From contig BLLK01000062.1 of the NCBI GenBank assembly GCA_021927905.1, forward strand, positions 2,232,001 to 2,296,000: 64,000 nucleotides of DNA. Direction: 5' to 3'. Source of the DNA: Chaetoceros tenuissimus. Taxonomy: Eukaryota > Bacillariophyta > Thalassiosirophyceae > Chaetocerotales > Chaetocerotaceae. Positions 52,258-64,000 of the stretch are shown piece by piece. Position numbers and translations under genes: made by a program. Positions within the stretch are counted from its first letter, which is position 1. Every line of letters begins with the position of its first letter. The notes beneath the pieces are model-generated. The model saw only the letters and a list, made by a program, of their open reading frames with translations, searched no databases and was not told the DNA's origin.

Positions 52258-55200
52258 GTTTTTTGGATGAACTTGTTTGAGGGCCTATCACAAGCGATAC
52301 ATAAATGTATCATTGATCATCACACTTGTTGAAGTCCACTAGCCTTCTACATTGTCCATATTTCTATACATATTTGGTCTTTCGGTATATCTATCTTGAT
52401 TGGATGGCGTATGATGGTTGAGGAGTCGTTTCATGTGGTAGAGAAGAAGGAAAAAGCACGATGGAGTGACCTGCCGACAAAAATTTCTAGTTGAAAGGCA
52501 GGACGATACTTCTCTGACGAATATGCTTCGCTCTTTTCTTGGTGTCGTGATTATTATCATATGACTAGCTTTCTATTGATTGGAAAATATCTACAGATTT
52601 TGGAAAACATTACTGAAGATTTGAGGTTTGAAGCGAATCTTTTACCATAGGAAGCAAGGCAGTAGACGGGTAGCTTTATTCAGTTGGTTGTTTGGTAGTT
52701 TCAAGCTGGCTGGTCAACAAATAATGTTGGTGATTTCGTGCTTGTGGAAGAGATGCACACGATTTTTCTTGGAGATGAGATATGGAGGTCATACATGATA
52801 CAAAAATGCAATACAAGAAACGTTGAGTTAGCTGTAGCGTGAGGAGATTTGACAAAGATGATGATGAAGAAGAAGCGAAACGAGGGAGAAGAATGGCTGC
52901 ACTATAGCTATAGCTATATCTATATCATCATAGTATCATCATAGGAGAAAATTTATTATCGTATCTGAAAGGAAGCTCTTCATTGCAAAGAATAGACTGG
53001 TGGTTCCTTCGTATTTCTTAAGAGGCCATATGGTTAACATTTGAAAACATAAAAAAGAAGCAAACGGAATCTATAAATGAATAACCATACTATAGGCTAA
53101 AGATAAGATCTGTTTTTCAAAACCGAATACATCTTGTCTACTTTACAATACGTATTTCTCATGGTTTCTCATTTCACTTCGTTCTAAATTACGATGGAAT
53201 AGGATAGTGAGGACGTTCTACTAGAAAACATATGGGATTGAAGGCTGAAATAATATTATTTTTTATTACCTTCCTCATTGTCAGAGTATCAGCAAGTTTC
53301 ATTTGCTATTTGAAACGAAGACGAACTTTCTCTCGCTTTTCTCTCCTTTCCTTCTCTCCTTTTTCGTCCGTCCTTCCTTCCTTTTCTCAAAAGTAAAAAA
53401 TTCTCCACCAGCACCAAAAATTTGCCAGAGAAAGAAGCAATCTGTCGTAGGAAATAGTTCAGCGCAATAAAAGGTAGTCTCTGTTTCCTAGTAACCATAA
53501 ACATAAATTGAGAGATGTGATATACAGAGAAAATTTTAAATTTTATACGTATCCTTCTAAATGTGTCTATCATCGGATCTCGGATCATCACATCATGTTA
53601 ATGTTCAATTGTTGTTCGGATGTGATGTGTGGGTTCATAACAGTAATTTACCGTATTTATAACTTATCATAAATCCAAAATGAGGTGAATTAATAAAAGT
53701 TACTCCAAAGTTAATAGGGCACTATTTGCGGAAGCAGGGAAAGTTGCAGTGCACGATTCTCTTGCTCGTCGTACTACAAGCAGCTACTGATAGATGTATA
53801 TCGCACTCTTAGAAATCGCAGGGAGGGTATTGCGACTAAGGCTGTGATCGTAAACTAGTGCAAGATTGAGTTCTTCTATGCCGTTACAATCATCAAAAGT
53901 GACAATATGGAGATCACCACCGCGAAGAATCCCAAGCCCAAAGAGCAGTGTCCAAACTAATAAAATAGTTTTAATTTCTAGAAAAAGCTGTCTTCAGAAA
54001 GTTATTTTATTGAACTGGCTTTGATAAACAAAAATATCCTTGTGAATGTACTTCGCTATTTTCTTCTTCGTCTGTTCTTCCCATGTTGCTCTATACCAAA
54101 AGATGAACATTAAGCATCGCCACCATGTACTTTTGGACAGTCTTGCCCCCTGTTGCTAGGATGTCTCTTCTGTTACTAAATTTAGTTTACCTCAATGTTG
54201 GTGTGGTTTTTTCGATCCGGTTCACCTTTTACTTCTTTCGACTTAGTTGAACTCCTTGCTGTTAGCCCCCGTTTCACGAGCTAGATATGAAACACATTTA
54301 CATGTTCATTTGGTGTCAGCTTTGTCAAGGGCATATTCCTCCTCTTTGATCGACCTGACCTTGTAACGATTCAATCTGTTCATGCCTCATTCGATACCAA
54401 GCCTTCCGTAGTAATATTGTATGCTGACTCCTCTTTCTAGAGTTCCTCCACTCGAGCTCATAAGTCTACCATTGTGAGGGTATTCGCACAATTTCTGAGT
54501 TAATAGGAAAACTTCTAATATTTGATAGTCTCCCAGCTTCACTTCTTTGTTAGTGGAGGACTATACTCCTATTACCTTTGTTATTCTTCCCTTCGAATTG
54601 CAATTAACTCTGTTCAACTTATTCTAGTGCATTGATATCTAATTACAGCAAAAGGTGGATTGATGAGAACTTCGAGAAAGCAAAAGATAGCTTGGGTAAA
54701 AGATTGAATCTTAGAAATGTGAATAGTAGAAGCAGCTGCAATCCTTACTTGTTTCGCCATTTTCTTGCTTTTTTAGTTGACGAGTAAGGAGATAGTATGT
54801 TGTAAAAAATAGCTGCTGGCTGAGTTTAAGGGGAACCTTCATCTACTTCTTGTAAATATTCAGCTATGCTTTGCTACTTGTACTCGTAGCGCTTGGCTCA
54901 GGCCATAAGTTTGGAAAACACACTCATCACTGCAGATCTTGTGGCTACTGTTCGCAATAAAAAGCTACCTGGAAGATTTCTCGAAAAGTCTTGACATTGG
55001 CGACTCAAAGGCTAAAAAAGCGCTTTTGGGAAAGAAGCCCTTAAGTTGTTGGGGAAAGAAGCTACTCGGCAAGCATAAAAGTATATGGAAATAATTAGAT
55101 CTCACATTTAGTGCAGACCAACTTTAACCACTGTGAACTAATTTTCTAAATCAAATCCAACATTCTTGTGTTTGCTGTTCAATATACTTTTCTCAATCTC

Positions 55201-55432
55201 CAAGTATGTATTTATCCCAGAGAATTTTGAAAAGGAATCTGTGGATTAACGAGCTGAAATGATCTTTAACAAAAACAAGTCTCTGCAAAATATTCTCTCT
55301 TCAAATTGTTTTACGTATTTCAGGTTGTGAAAGGTGATGCACCCTGTGAAATAAATTGAAACTCACAAAAACAATTCTAAAAATCGTTCTTCTTCAAAAA
55401 GTATCACAAGAACTAAACTCTTCTTCTTTTTC
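52258..55432. other. 3.2-kb gene-free region
   Basis: No ORF with coding character, tRNA or TIR pair was found. 52903-52925 is a short TATAGC/TATC repeat; 53329-53385 is CT-rich. Some stretches around 54200-54620 read briefly like decayed coding DNA, with many stops. Confidence 0.5.
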
Positions 55433-56703
55433 ATGATGAAGACACTGAAACGTTTTTTCCTCGCTCTAATTTTCCTGGTTGTACTTCCTCATGCTGAAGG
55501 AAGACCGGAATATATTCCGAAATCGACTATGGAACATGGGTGCTTCCCTGGAGCACATCACATGTGCCCCACTGGCATGTACTGTCTTGTCGATTTCAAT
55601 TATGCCAGGTACGGGCAATGGTAAGTCAAGACTTTTTTAACCATTTTTCAATGTATTACCACACATTCGTTAACTTCGTTGATTGAAGTATCTGTGTCGG
55701 AACACATGGAAAGCTCATGACTGCTCCAAAAGATCTGGGAAAGGAGCTTGCTCCAACTAAAAGCCGTCTCGATTGCAAGGCTTATGCTCCTGTTGCAATA
55801 CCAAGTACTCTCATGCATCTACTGATAAGCATTCTTTGTTTTCGAATATCAATTGGAGCTGGTCTTTTGACGCAAAGAGTCTTCAAAAATGGAGGAGCTA
55901 AATGGAACACTTCTTACGTTTCGTTGGCATTTGTTTGCCTATATGGGATTGGGGAATTTGGAAGAAATTTCTCGTATGTGTTGTCAAGGTATCCAATGTT
56001 TGATAAGGATTGGAAACTGATGTATATTACTGGAAAGTGGTTTACAGTCCTGTGTGATTCTATCTCTTACTCCTTTCGATTCGAAATTATAACCACATGG
56101 TTCGATTTGTATCAAAAGTCGGTCAAAATGACCAAGAGATCATCAATCATCATTGTTTCTGCCCGAATTCTGTTCAGACTCTTGGCGGTATTTACCTTTG
56201 TCTTTAGTTGCCTTCAAGCTGCAGGAATTGTCCCAATTGGAGTAAAAAATAATTTTTATGCATATGGATTCAGTCCAATCCTAATGGTAACATGTTGGAT
56301 AATTGGACCACTTCTTATCCGATTGCTCTGTAAGGATATGAGAGACGTAACTAATCCCAACTGGAAGGCTGCTTCGGCAATTAGACGTATCGCATACGTC
56401 GAACCATTAGCTCACATCGCTACTACAGTGGTGGTTTCAGTTTCAAACAAGACTTTGTATTTTACGCACATGGCAGGAGTTCAGTTACTTGGAGCCCTCA
56501 TTCCAATGATGTCATTCTATGTCAATTCATTGGGTGAATGGTTCAGCTACTTGGTTTTTGCTCACAGGCGCTACCTCAAGGACGACGACACATCAATCAT
56601 TAGTCAATACTTTGGGTTTACAACTCTGGGAGTGAACGGATCCATTGCTAGCGAGTTACGCAGCAAAGTTAGTTCTTTAACCAGCTCTGTGCAGGAGGAT
56701 TGA
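55433..56703 (+). CDS. Orphan seven-helix-type membrane protein with Cys-rich ectodomain (400 aa)
   Basis: join(55433..55620,55689..56703). The 68-bp intron splits a Cys codon. The signal peptide is MMKTLKRFFLALIFLVVLPHAEG. A ~65-residue ectodomain follows with six Cys in the pattern C-x7-C-x5-C-x11-C-x-C-xn-C, compatible with three disulfides and an EGF-like or knottin fold. Then about seven hydrophobic segments run from residue ~95 to ~360 with basic loops, and a short Ser-rich tail ends in VQED. The topology (outside Cys domain, multiple TMs, cytosolic tail) is receptor-like, but no GPCR motif is recognisable. Family unknown. Confidence 0.65.
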
Positions 56704-56779
56704 AGACATCTCGAATAGAATATAAAATAAGAACCCAAGGAAAAACAAAATTTATTTTTGAATACGTCATTATCTGGGG

Positions 56780-57738
56780 CTACTTTCTTTTCTTCTTGGA
56801 AGCATTTTTCTTTTGTGATCCGCCATTCTCTTTTCTCTTTTCAGCCTCCCTTTTTGCTTTCAGTGTTGCGTTCACTGTTTTGCGAATCTTCTCCTTCGTA
56901 GCTTCAGAACGCTTTTTTCCAATTTTCGATTCGCTGATCTTCTTCCTGGTAGCTTTAGAAAGCTTTTTCCCAGTACGTGATTTGCTCATCTTTGCCTTGG
57001 TAGCATCAGATAGCTTTTTTCCAGTATGTGATTTGCTCAACTTTTCCTTGGTGGCTTGAGAATGCTCTCTTCCAGTACGTGCTGTTCCATTCAAAAACAT
57101 AGTCTGTGCTATCTGTGCGGCGAGTTCCTCCTTTCGCTCAGAATTTGTAGGACCATTTCCCATCTTGAACACTTTGAAAATATCCTGTACATCGTCATCT
57201 GTAAGTCTACCCAAGATTTCATCCAAATCGCACTCGAATGATTCAGCATAAGAAACGAAAATGTCCACAAACGTACTAATCAAGTTGTCATACTTCTCTA
57301 CTGATGGTTTAGTCTCCTTTGCAAATTCAGTAGGATGTCCAAGATCAATCTTCTCCAAGTTTGGAAGATTCTTCTTCAGGATCTCCATGATATCATGAAA
57401 GAACTTCATACCAGCAGAACGTCGGTCAAGTAATGCTTTCACCACTACTCCGAGATTAGAGAGAGTTGTTGACAAAAGAGTTGGGACAATCTCATCAAAA
57501 GAGCTTTGGAGCAGTCATCAATATATTTGAAAAGCAACAAGAGTTTGTGGTCTTCAGGAATGTTGCCTCTAAGCTGCCCCAATCTTGTAAGCGAATCCCT
57601 AGGCAATCGGACTTGTAAAGCGTTGAAACCAAAGTATCCTGCATTGAGTAAGGTTTCAAGTCCCAATAATAGCTCGGAGAAAATAATGTTGAAGATCCCA
57701 TCCAAGCCATGAGTCTCGTAAAAAGCCAGTGTCTCCAT
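56780..57738 (-). pseudogene. NUMOD3-repeat protein without nuclease, one frameshift
   Basis: The downstream frame (56780-~57500) encodes a ~120-residue helical region, then four tandem units of the form HSxATKEKLSKSHTGKK / LSDATKAKMSKSRTGKK, and a poly-Lys tail. These units match NUMOD3, the DNA-binding module of GIY-YIG and HNH homing endonucleases. No GIY-YIG or HNH motif is present. Coding character continues upstream in another frame from ATG 57738 (METLAFYETHG ... FKYIDDC) with the switch at about 57505-57525. No splice sites fit, so a frameshift (mutation or sequencing error) is likely. Convergent with the seven-helix gene. Confidence 0.6.
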
Positions 57739-58059
57739 TGAACGTGAAGGGTATCTAATCCTTTAGTAATAAGAATTGAACGAGTTATTGACGTCTTCAA
57801 AGTTTGTATTGTGTTCTACGCAGTGTCTACGGATCAAGAAGTAGCCAAATCGAACAAGATTTGAAGATGAAAGAAGCAAATCAAAATGATCTTCTCCATG
57901 TTTGGAAATGATACCACGTTGTGATTGGACAACGTAAGCAATTCAAAATTCAATCTCTGAACAGTAGGCGAACCGATTCATTGCAAAGCAAAAGGCGACA
58001 AATAAGATACTCAGGACACTAATCATACATTTGGCTATTCATGAAAAAGTAAGGAAAGT

Positions 58060-58538
58060 TGCAGTCATGTTGATGAAGAGGGAGTCCAGTGCACTAATGT
58101 AGCTCAAAGTGGTAGTCTTTGTCGTCGTCATGCGGGTGAATTTTGCAGCCTTGTTGATGATGAAGAGGGAACGGAGTGTACTAATCTAGCTGTAAGGGAT
58201 GGTCTCATACTCGTCATGCTGGTATTACCTGCAGCAATGTTGGTGAAGATGGAGAGCAATGCAATAACCTAGCCCAAAATGATAAAGATCTTTGTCATCG
58301 TCATGCTGCAGCTAAACTTACCTGCAGCCATGTTTATGAAGAGGGAATGGAGTGTACTAACTCAGCAATTGTTTTAACACTCATGGCAAGACGAGCCCCC
58401 TCGCGACTCTCATCTTCATCTAGATTCTCCAGTTACTCATGGCAAGACGAGTCTCCGACGATACAAGCTTCCATGGATTCTTTTGTCCCAAACTCAGTCT
58501 TCATTCCTTTTGAGCAGAAGAGAAAAGTAACTTTATGA
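58060..58538 (+). pseudogene. Decayed Cys/His-repeat protein gene
   Basis: Four ~85-95-bp units encode CSxVDEEGVQCTNVAQ..LCRRHAG-type repeats: Cys near 58060, then related units in two frames. This matches the 'C..xGC.N.A..GG.C..HG' putative zinc-binding repeat common in diatom gene families. The reading frame shifts near 58205, a start codon is lacking and the last unit runs into a Ser-rich tail ending at 58538. It is probably the remains of a larger gene whose 5' part is lost. Confidence 0.65.
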
Positions 58539-60477
58539 TTAAGTAATGATGACCTGCATCGAAATCTTCTAACTGGAATTCACAATTGAAACAAAACACG
58601 AACCTATTGTAGCCCATTTCTCCTGCAATTCCATAATCCAACATATGTATATCTTTCTTGCTCAAATTCGACAAACCTAAAAATGTTCAGAGGTTACTAT
58701 CAAGACCCAGAAGGACCATTCCACTGGGCTGAGAGAGTAATCTAATCAAATTGACTTGAGCTGTGTGCCAAATGAACTTGAATGGCTACGGTGTGTTTGA
58801 AGCTATCCTGGTGGAAGAAAAAATAAAACAAGACATGCTTCAGCTGTATACTGGCTTCTGCGGATGTGAGGCTCGGACGCTGCTGTGGATGTGGAAAGAG
58901 AAAAAGCTCGATGGTTACTCTGTATTTTAATGGTATATTGCATTAAACATGAAAAGACAATAGCCACTAGCGATTATATGGTCATTGCAGAACTGAACAA
59001 TTTCTGCATGAAACTACATCTCATTGCGTGACGCACCATTCATGATGAAAACAATCGATTTCACAGCTACTTGATCCAATTGGAGTCATGAGTTGCACTT
59101 TGAATAGTAACCAACTGATTGGTAAACCAGTGCGTGGGCATGTACGTTTCGCTATCAGTATACTGGTAAAATCCTCAACTCATGTTGAACAGAATTATTC
59201 CGACTAATTGCTTGATAAAAAAACATGATGGAAATGGAAATGAAAAGATAATTTTCGTTGATCCTAGCGTGACATCTAAACATGTTCCTCATGTGCCTGT
59301 ATGGAAAGTTATCTCTCACACATGGTATCAAGCCAAACGATTTCATGATGAACAGTTTGTAATTACATCTGATAAGTGTATAACATAGGATTTGGAGCTA
59401 CTTTAATCAAAGAAATGAAGGCTTGGGTGGGACAGACACACGTTACACTTGAGATTTTTTCAACTGTAGAGTTAGTTTCGAATTCTTTGCCTAAGAGACT
59501 ACAGAGGGACCTGATTGGCCGTAGAAATGAGATAAGAGTGAAGAATATAGCTATGAATGTAATGCCGTTTTGGGAGGGATCATCCGGTCATGAGACTATT
59601 CAAGTAAGAATTATCAGCTCTACTTTATTCTATATATAATATTTTCATGATGTAGAAATGGACAAACTTACTCCTATTTCCTTCACGGTTTGTACAAAGA
59701 GAATTGGATGGGCTATGAACAGTATAGAATAGTCGAGACTTTAGACTTGCTTACGTTTCCAAGTTATTTCTCTATTATTATTACTACTACTACCTTGCCA
59801 GTATAATCAAAATAGTTCACATGGTAATTATCCTTTGGATGCAATGACGGCTTAAGAGATGATCAACAAGGTCTTAGATTTAGACACCCCCCCCTCCAAG
59901 ACAAATGCCATCACTATACCAGTCATAGAGCTGACTATCTTCATGTTCAAAAAGGTTTTACTTCTTTTCACCAACTCCTCCTAGTATTAAATTGAATTCA
60001 ATAGGATTTTTAACTGCTCTCCTTTTTGAGCTCATAAACCTGCTTCTTTCTGTCGGGATGTTGGGTTCAATGGGGATGCTGTAGCTTCACAAGCAAACCA
60101 TGATTTACCGAGCTTTGTTCTCTTTGGCTTAACGTTATCTTTTTAGTATATCTAGAATTAGTCATTTAATGTCAAGATGGTCCATCTCCTTTCATTATCC
60201 ATGTTCCCTTAAGAAAAAAAGGCCCTGACAGAGAAGCTTGGGGAATCGGACAGCAACTGAGCAATATCATCAATTTCATGATGGATTTAATTTGAATGAA
60301 AACTATCCTAATAGTTACAATAATCTAGCGAGTAAGTTAGCGAAAGAGGGAAGTTGGAACAGAGCGCTTGTCCGAATGGCCTCATTGTTGTCGGCGTTCT
60401 TGGTCTAGAACATGATACAGTATTTCAGCTTAATGATTTTATCTCTACTAAGCTTGCTATTATACACTTTGGCTTCA
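58539..60477. other. 1.9-kb region without supported genes
   Basis: Short ORFs at 59182-59388 and 59376-59639 could be fragments of a decayed gene, but I recognise nothing in them and no splice structure connects them convincingly. Confidence 0.4.
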
Positions 60478-61399
60478 TCAAAAAAGGACATAGCTATTTC
60501 CATTTTTCACCAATGTGCCTATAGGCGTGGTTAACGTTTTTGGTCCATGCTCATCGATGTTTTCCCAATCAAATCCAATTTCATTCAACAAGTCAATTTT
60601 ATACTTTGGCATTACTATGGCACCTCGCAGATGGTGTCTATAGTGGAATCTATTTCTGTGGCAAAAGTTTACTAAACTGCGAAACTCTTGGTTATCGGTG
60701 TTGATGTTCATATGGCCATACTTTTCTTTGTACTTTTTCAATTCTAACACTTTTTCGTAAAAGTCTAAACGATCTTCAGTTGGGCTCAGTTTTGGAAGGT
60801 TTCCTTTCTTTTGACCAGCTCTATCTTCGATGGCATTGCTTCTTCTTCTTTTCTTACTATAATTACGTTTCTCGACTGAATCAAGTTCTTTCCTCTTACT
60901 AGGGTTCTGTGGTATTACATGAGAGTCATTCTCCTTTTGTTTGCTAGTGACGACTCTCACATCGCTTTGAGGTTTTGAATATTGATGAATGTTCGATACC
61001 TCATCTATAGTTTGTCGAGTACCAAAAGGGCGATAAGAAAGAATTTTACCTTCTTTAGCAGAAATTTTTATATTCTGTGCATCACAACAACTTTCAAAAA
61101 GATCAAGATGCCCATTTAACTTTGCGGCTATTCTCGCATTTGTAAATGTTGGAGCTTGGAAATCATCCTTGAGAATAGATCCAGATGCAATGCTTTGTTG
61201 TACAAGCAAAGACTCCTATTTATAAAGAATGAATTATTCTCGATTATATCCTCGATACAAGAGTAATGTAGGTATGAACATGCAAACTCACCAATTCCTG
61301 CATTTCTTCATCTCGGCTGCAGATATCCAAATAGAGAGAGCAAATCAATTGCGACTCATAACTGTCATCTAGAAGCTTGAGTGGTGATGAAGAAGACAT
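60478..61399 (-). CDS. Helicase-associated (HA) domain protein, 281 aa
   Basis: complement(join(60478..61215,61292..61399)). The 76-bp intron is in phase 0; start ATG 61399 (MSSSSPLKLLDDSY). The N-terminal half is polar, with basic clusters (KRKELDSVEKRNYSKKRRRS, a likely nuclear signal). Residues ~190-260 form one HA-type domain: YEKVLELKKYKEKYGHMNI, then a conserved LLNEIGFDWEN end. HA domains bind nucleic acid and occur in bacterial helicases and in large diatom families, often as tandem copies; only one is seen here. No helicase motor. Divergent from EHD (473 bp). Confidence 0.75.
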
Positions 61400-61872
61400 G
61401 TTATTGAAATACCGGTTGAAGTGAAAAGTATTGCTATTTCATTCAGAAAAGGTAAATAAATGAAATATATGGATAGATTAAATCAAAAGTTTCAAAAGAT
61501 AAAGGAAGGATACACAAAAAGCCACAGCTGTAAAATTAATGTTTGCAAAGTTGTCATCTTCTAATATGTACAATATGGCATCTCCCAATGGTTGTTTCAC
61601 CAAGTTCACCACTGTAAACATGGCCACTGCAAACTTTCTTACGTTGTTGATTCCTTCAATAAGAACCAAAAAGTGATGGAATATGAGGCAGTTATATATT
61701 GCAGCCGTTAAAAAGTCACGACTCCCACGCCAGTCCACACACCAGAAAAAACGAAAAAAACAATTTGAAATTTGGAAGTTGGAAGTAAATAAGTTTTGCG
61801 CATACATAGTCCATAGACTATACTTTAGGCAAAGATAGCATACATACCTTACTCTCAACATCCTCGTGAAAT

Positions 61873-63942
61873 ATGGAAGATTCTTCTACTTTCCGTTCCA
61901 GCGTAACAACATTTGATGATGAAGACATGAAATCATTTGATAACGTCATGATACAGTCTACAGACATCCTGAACACTACTCAAGAAACAATCAGAAGCAA
62001 AAATACATCAGCTTCTAGGTATCCAAAAAGAAAGAAAAGATCTGCTCTATCCTCTACTTCGGCAAGACAGGCAAATGCTACATCTACCTCAAGAACGATG
62101 ATCAACAAACTGAAAACTCTTTATGGATCCAAGGTTAAGCCTCTGGAAGAGAGATATGGGTTGTATAATTTCTGCCTTCCAAATGGGAACGCGGAATTGA
62201 ATGATTCCGAGTTTGATGCAAAACCAATGGTGCTCCTCATTGGTCAATACTCTACAGGGAAAACAACATTCATCAGACACCTAGTTGGCGGAGACTATCC
62301 TTCTATGCACATTGGCCCCGAGCCTACTACTGATAGATTTACTGCTTTACTCCATGGGAATGTAGACGATGAATCATCTATGGATATGATGAGTCCTAGT
62401 GATGAAACTTCCCCTACACTCATGGATGATAATTCCATCACTTCCTTTGAAGACTTTTCTGTGAAGTCCAATCCAAGGAATGTTTTATCAAAGAGATGGA
62501 AGAACGATGGTGTGAACAAATCAACTGTAGGGAAAACGGTCAAAGGTAACTCTTTGACCGTTATGCCAGAACTTCCGTTTTCGTCATTGAGTCAGTTTGG
62601 ATCTGGATTCCTTTCTCACTTTGTAGGAAGCATTAATCCAGCTCCTTTACTTGAACATGTCACGTTGATTGATACTCCAGGAGTTTTAAGTGGAGAAAAG
62701 CAGCGTCTTTCGCGCAGCTACGACTTCGCAAAGGTATGTCATTTCGTCATATTCAATTTGTTTTCTTGTCAAGCATCGTATGATGTGTATTCTGATATAA
62801 TTCTAATTCTACCTCAAAGGTGTCTAAGTGGTTTGCGGATAGAGCCGATATGATACTTTTACTTTTTGATGCTCACAAATTAGATATTAGTGATGAATTG
62901 AAAGAAGTCATTGAGACTATCCGTCCACACAATGATGACAAGATTCGTTGCGTATTGAATAAAGCAGATGGTGTGACACGAGAGCAACTTGTGAGAGTAT
63001 ATGGTTCTCTTATGTGGTCGATGGGTAAGATATTTCCCAATCCAGAAGTGTAAGTTTATACAAACGACTATTCCAATATGAGATCGCCATGATTATGGAT
63101 GTCATCATCATAACCAAATACTAACCTCAACTTTCAGAGTGCGAGTCTACACAGGATCCTACTGGGAGGAGAATTTAGTACATGATGACTTTGCCCACAT
63201 GTTTGAAGCCGATGAAGGACTTCTTATCAATGAACTTGTCGATCTCCCTAAATCATGTGCCGAAAGAAAGGTCAACGATGTTGTCAAGAGGATTAGAACT
63301 ATCAAAGTGCATATTTGCATTTTGTCTTACTTAAAATCACACATGCCAAAATGGTTTGGAAAGAAAAAGATGCAAGAGGCTTTGATCCAAGATCTCGAAC
63401 AAATTTTTGATATTGTGAGAATTGAAAATAATCTCTCTGAGGGAGACTTTCCAGATGTGCACGAATTCAGAAAATGTCTAAGAGAAGTAGAAGACTTTTC
63501 GACTTTTATCGCCATCGACAAGAAAGCCTTGAGACAATTAGACAAATTGCTTACAGAAGATATTCCAAGCATCATGAAGGGGACTGCAGGTATCACAGAC
63601 CATACCACTCCAAGAAAAACTCCAATCAAGATATCCAAGACTCCAAGAAAGGGAATTGAAATTGATTTTGAAGCCATTGAAGAAGAAGAAGAGCAACGTA
63701 TTGCATTTAAGAGACCAAGATTTGAAAAGCCAAAAGATTTCACTTTTTATGCAGCATGCACAGCATTGTTTGTCATGATTGCTTACGTAGCTTTGTATAT
63801 TATATCACAGAACGACCCTTCAAACACTTTGGGATTGTCTTCTGGAGTTTTAAATCACTATGGCAATGTTTCCCGAAAGATTAATATTTTTGGCCAGTTT
63901 TTCGAAAGCAATATTTACAGCTCAAAACAGTTCGAGCTTTAA
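61873..63942 (+). CDS. EHD-family dynamin-like ATPase without EH domain, with C-terminal TM
   Basis: join(61873..62733,62820..63049,63138..63942), 631 aa. The dynamin-like G domain is near-identical in motifs to EHD proteins: P-loop GQYSTGKT (residues 124-131), RHLVGGDYPSMHIGPEPTTDRF, DTPGVLSGEKQRLSRSYDF, LLFDAHKLDISDE and NKAD. The helical region VRVYTGSYWEENL .. FEADEGLLINELVDLPKSCAERKVNDVVKRIR follows. A ~75-residue Ser/Asp/Lys-rich insert lies between G2 and G3. The usual C-terminal EH domain is missing; a basic TPRK linker and one TM helix (FYAACTALFVMIAYVALYII) take its place. The N-terminus carries PKRKKR. EHDs bind and remodel membranes with ATP. Confidence 0.9.
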
Positions 63943-64000
63943 GGACAAGTATAATCTATTACACAAACTTAATGAAATTTACATTTCATAATGCAAAACA

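Noticed and set aside
53289-53591. Minus-strand ORF in CT-rich sequence
   Set aside because: Composition-driven open frame (Lys/Arg/Glu from GA-rich strand), no family similarity.
57495-57800. Third-frame minus-strand ORF over the start of the NUMOD3 gene
   Set aside because: The frame starting at 57738 has more protein-like composition; this one is a shadow.
59182-59639. Two overlapping plus-strand ORFs
   Set aside because: Could be gene fragments, but no recognisable domain and no consistent splice model.
61478-61861. Minus-strand hydrophobic 127-aa ORF in the EHD promoter region
   Set aside because: Low-complexity hydrophobic reading of A/T-rich DNA in a head-to-head promoter interval; no supporting features.

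Overview
The window looks like nuclear DNA of a photosynthetic stramenopile, most probably a diatom. The genes are eukaryotic: short GT..AG introns (mostly 65-145 bp), intron-poor large ORFs, no operons, and standard code. Several products begin with a signal peptide followed by an 'AF'-type motif, the signature of secondary-plastid targeting in diatoms. One carries a further twin-arginine thylakoid signal. The window also holds domains that are expanded in diatoms (helicase-associated HA domain; Cys/His 'C..CTN.A..C..H' repeats). By eye the DNA is A+T-rich. Species is not determinable here; a Chaetoceros/Thalassiosira-like genome is a guess.

Region 1-18 kb is organised by a long direct duplication. 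Positions 1-4725 match 13175-17897. Each copy carries MCM5 (cut by the window edge in copy A, complete in copy B), a small thylakoid-lumen-type protein, mitochondrial ribosomal protein bL20, and a complex I NDUFB4-like gene (intact in B, truncated at the breakpoint in A). Between the copies lie a secreted/membrane orphan ORF, an 862-residue orphan with duplicated SUMO-type motifs, a patch of perfect 177-bp direct repeats, a 2OG-Fe(II) dioxygenase-like gene and a small acidic protein.

Region 18-34 kb is mostly housekeeping: a CENP-B-type HTH protein, nuclear cap-binding CBP80 with an RGG-rich N-terminus, EB1, a mariner-type MITE, proteasome beta-4 (PSMB2), organellar ClpX (five exons), an acylphosphatase-like and a SUI1/eIF1-like protein that both look plastid-targeted, and GatB.

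Region 34-52 kb has a tRNA-Gln(CUG), a second TA-flanked MITE, a PGPGW-type membrane protein, a PCMTD-like methyltransferase with an F-box-like motif, spliceosomal cyclophilin CWC27, nucleoporin SEH1, an LRR protein, a UPF1-like SF1 helicase and an aldehyde dehydrogenase. A hAT-type MITE with a perfect 8-bp target duplication sits in the 5' part of the aldehyde dehydrogenase ORF.

Region 52-64 kb is gene-poor and then accessory. It has 3.4 kb without recognisable genes, a seven-helix-like protein with a Cys-rich ectodomain, an orphan NUMOD3-repeat gene with a frameshift, a decayed Cys/His-repeat gene, a single-HA-domain protein and an EHD-type dynamin-like ATPase without an EH domain but with a C-terminal membrane segment.

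The genes do not form one pathway. Recurrent themes are organelle gene expression and proteostasis (bL20, GatB, ClpX, SUI1-like), RNA processing (CBP80, CWC27, UPF1-like), replication (MCM5) and small non-autonomous DNA transposons. No strongly supported new multi-gene system was found. The best leads are the duplication breakpoint, the SUMO/SIM orphan, the dioxygenase, the orphan NUMOD3 gene and the TE-extended ALDH. All intron boundaries were placed by eye from splice consensus, phase and protein continuity, and no database search was run.
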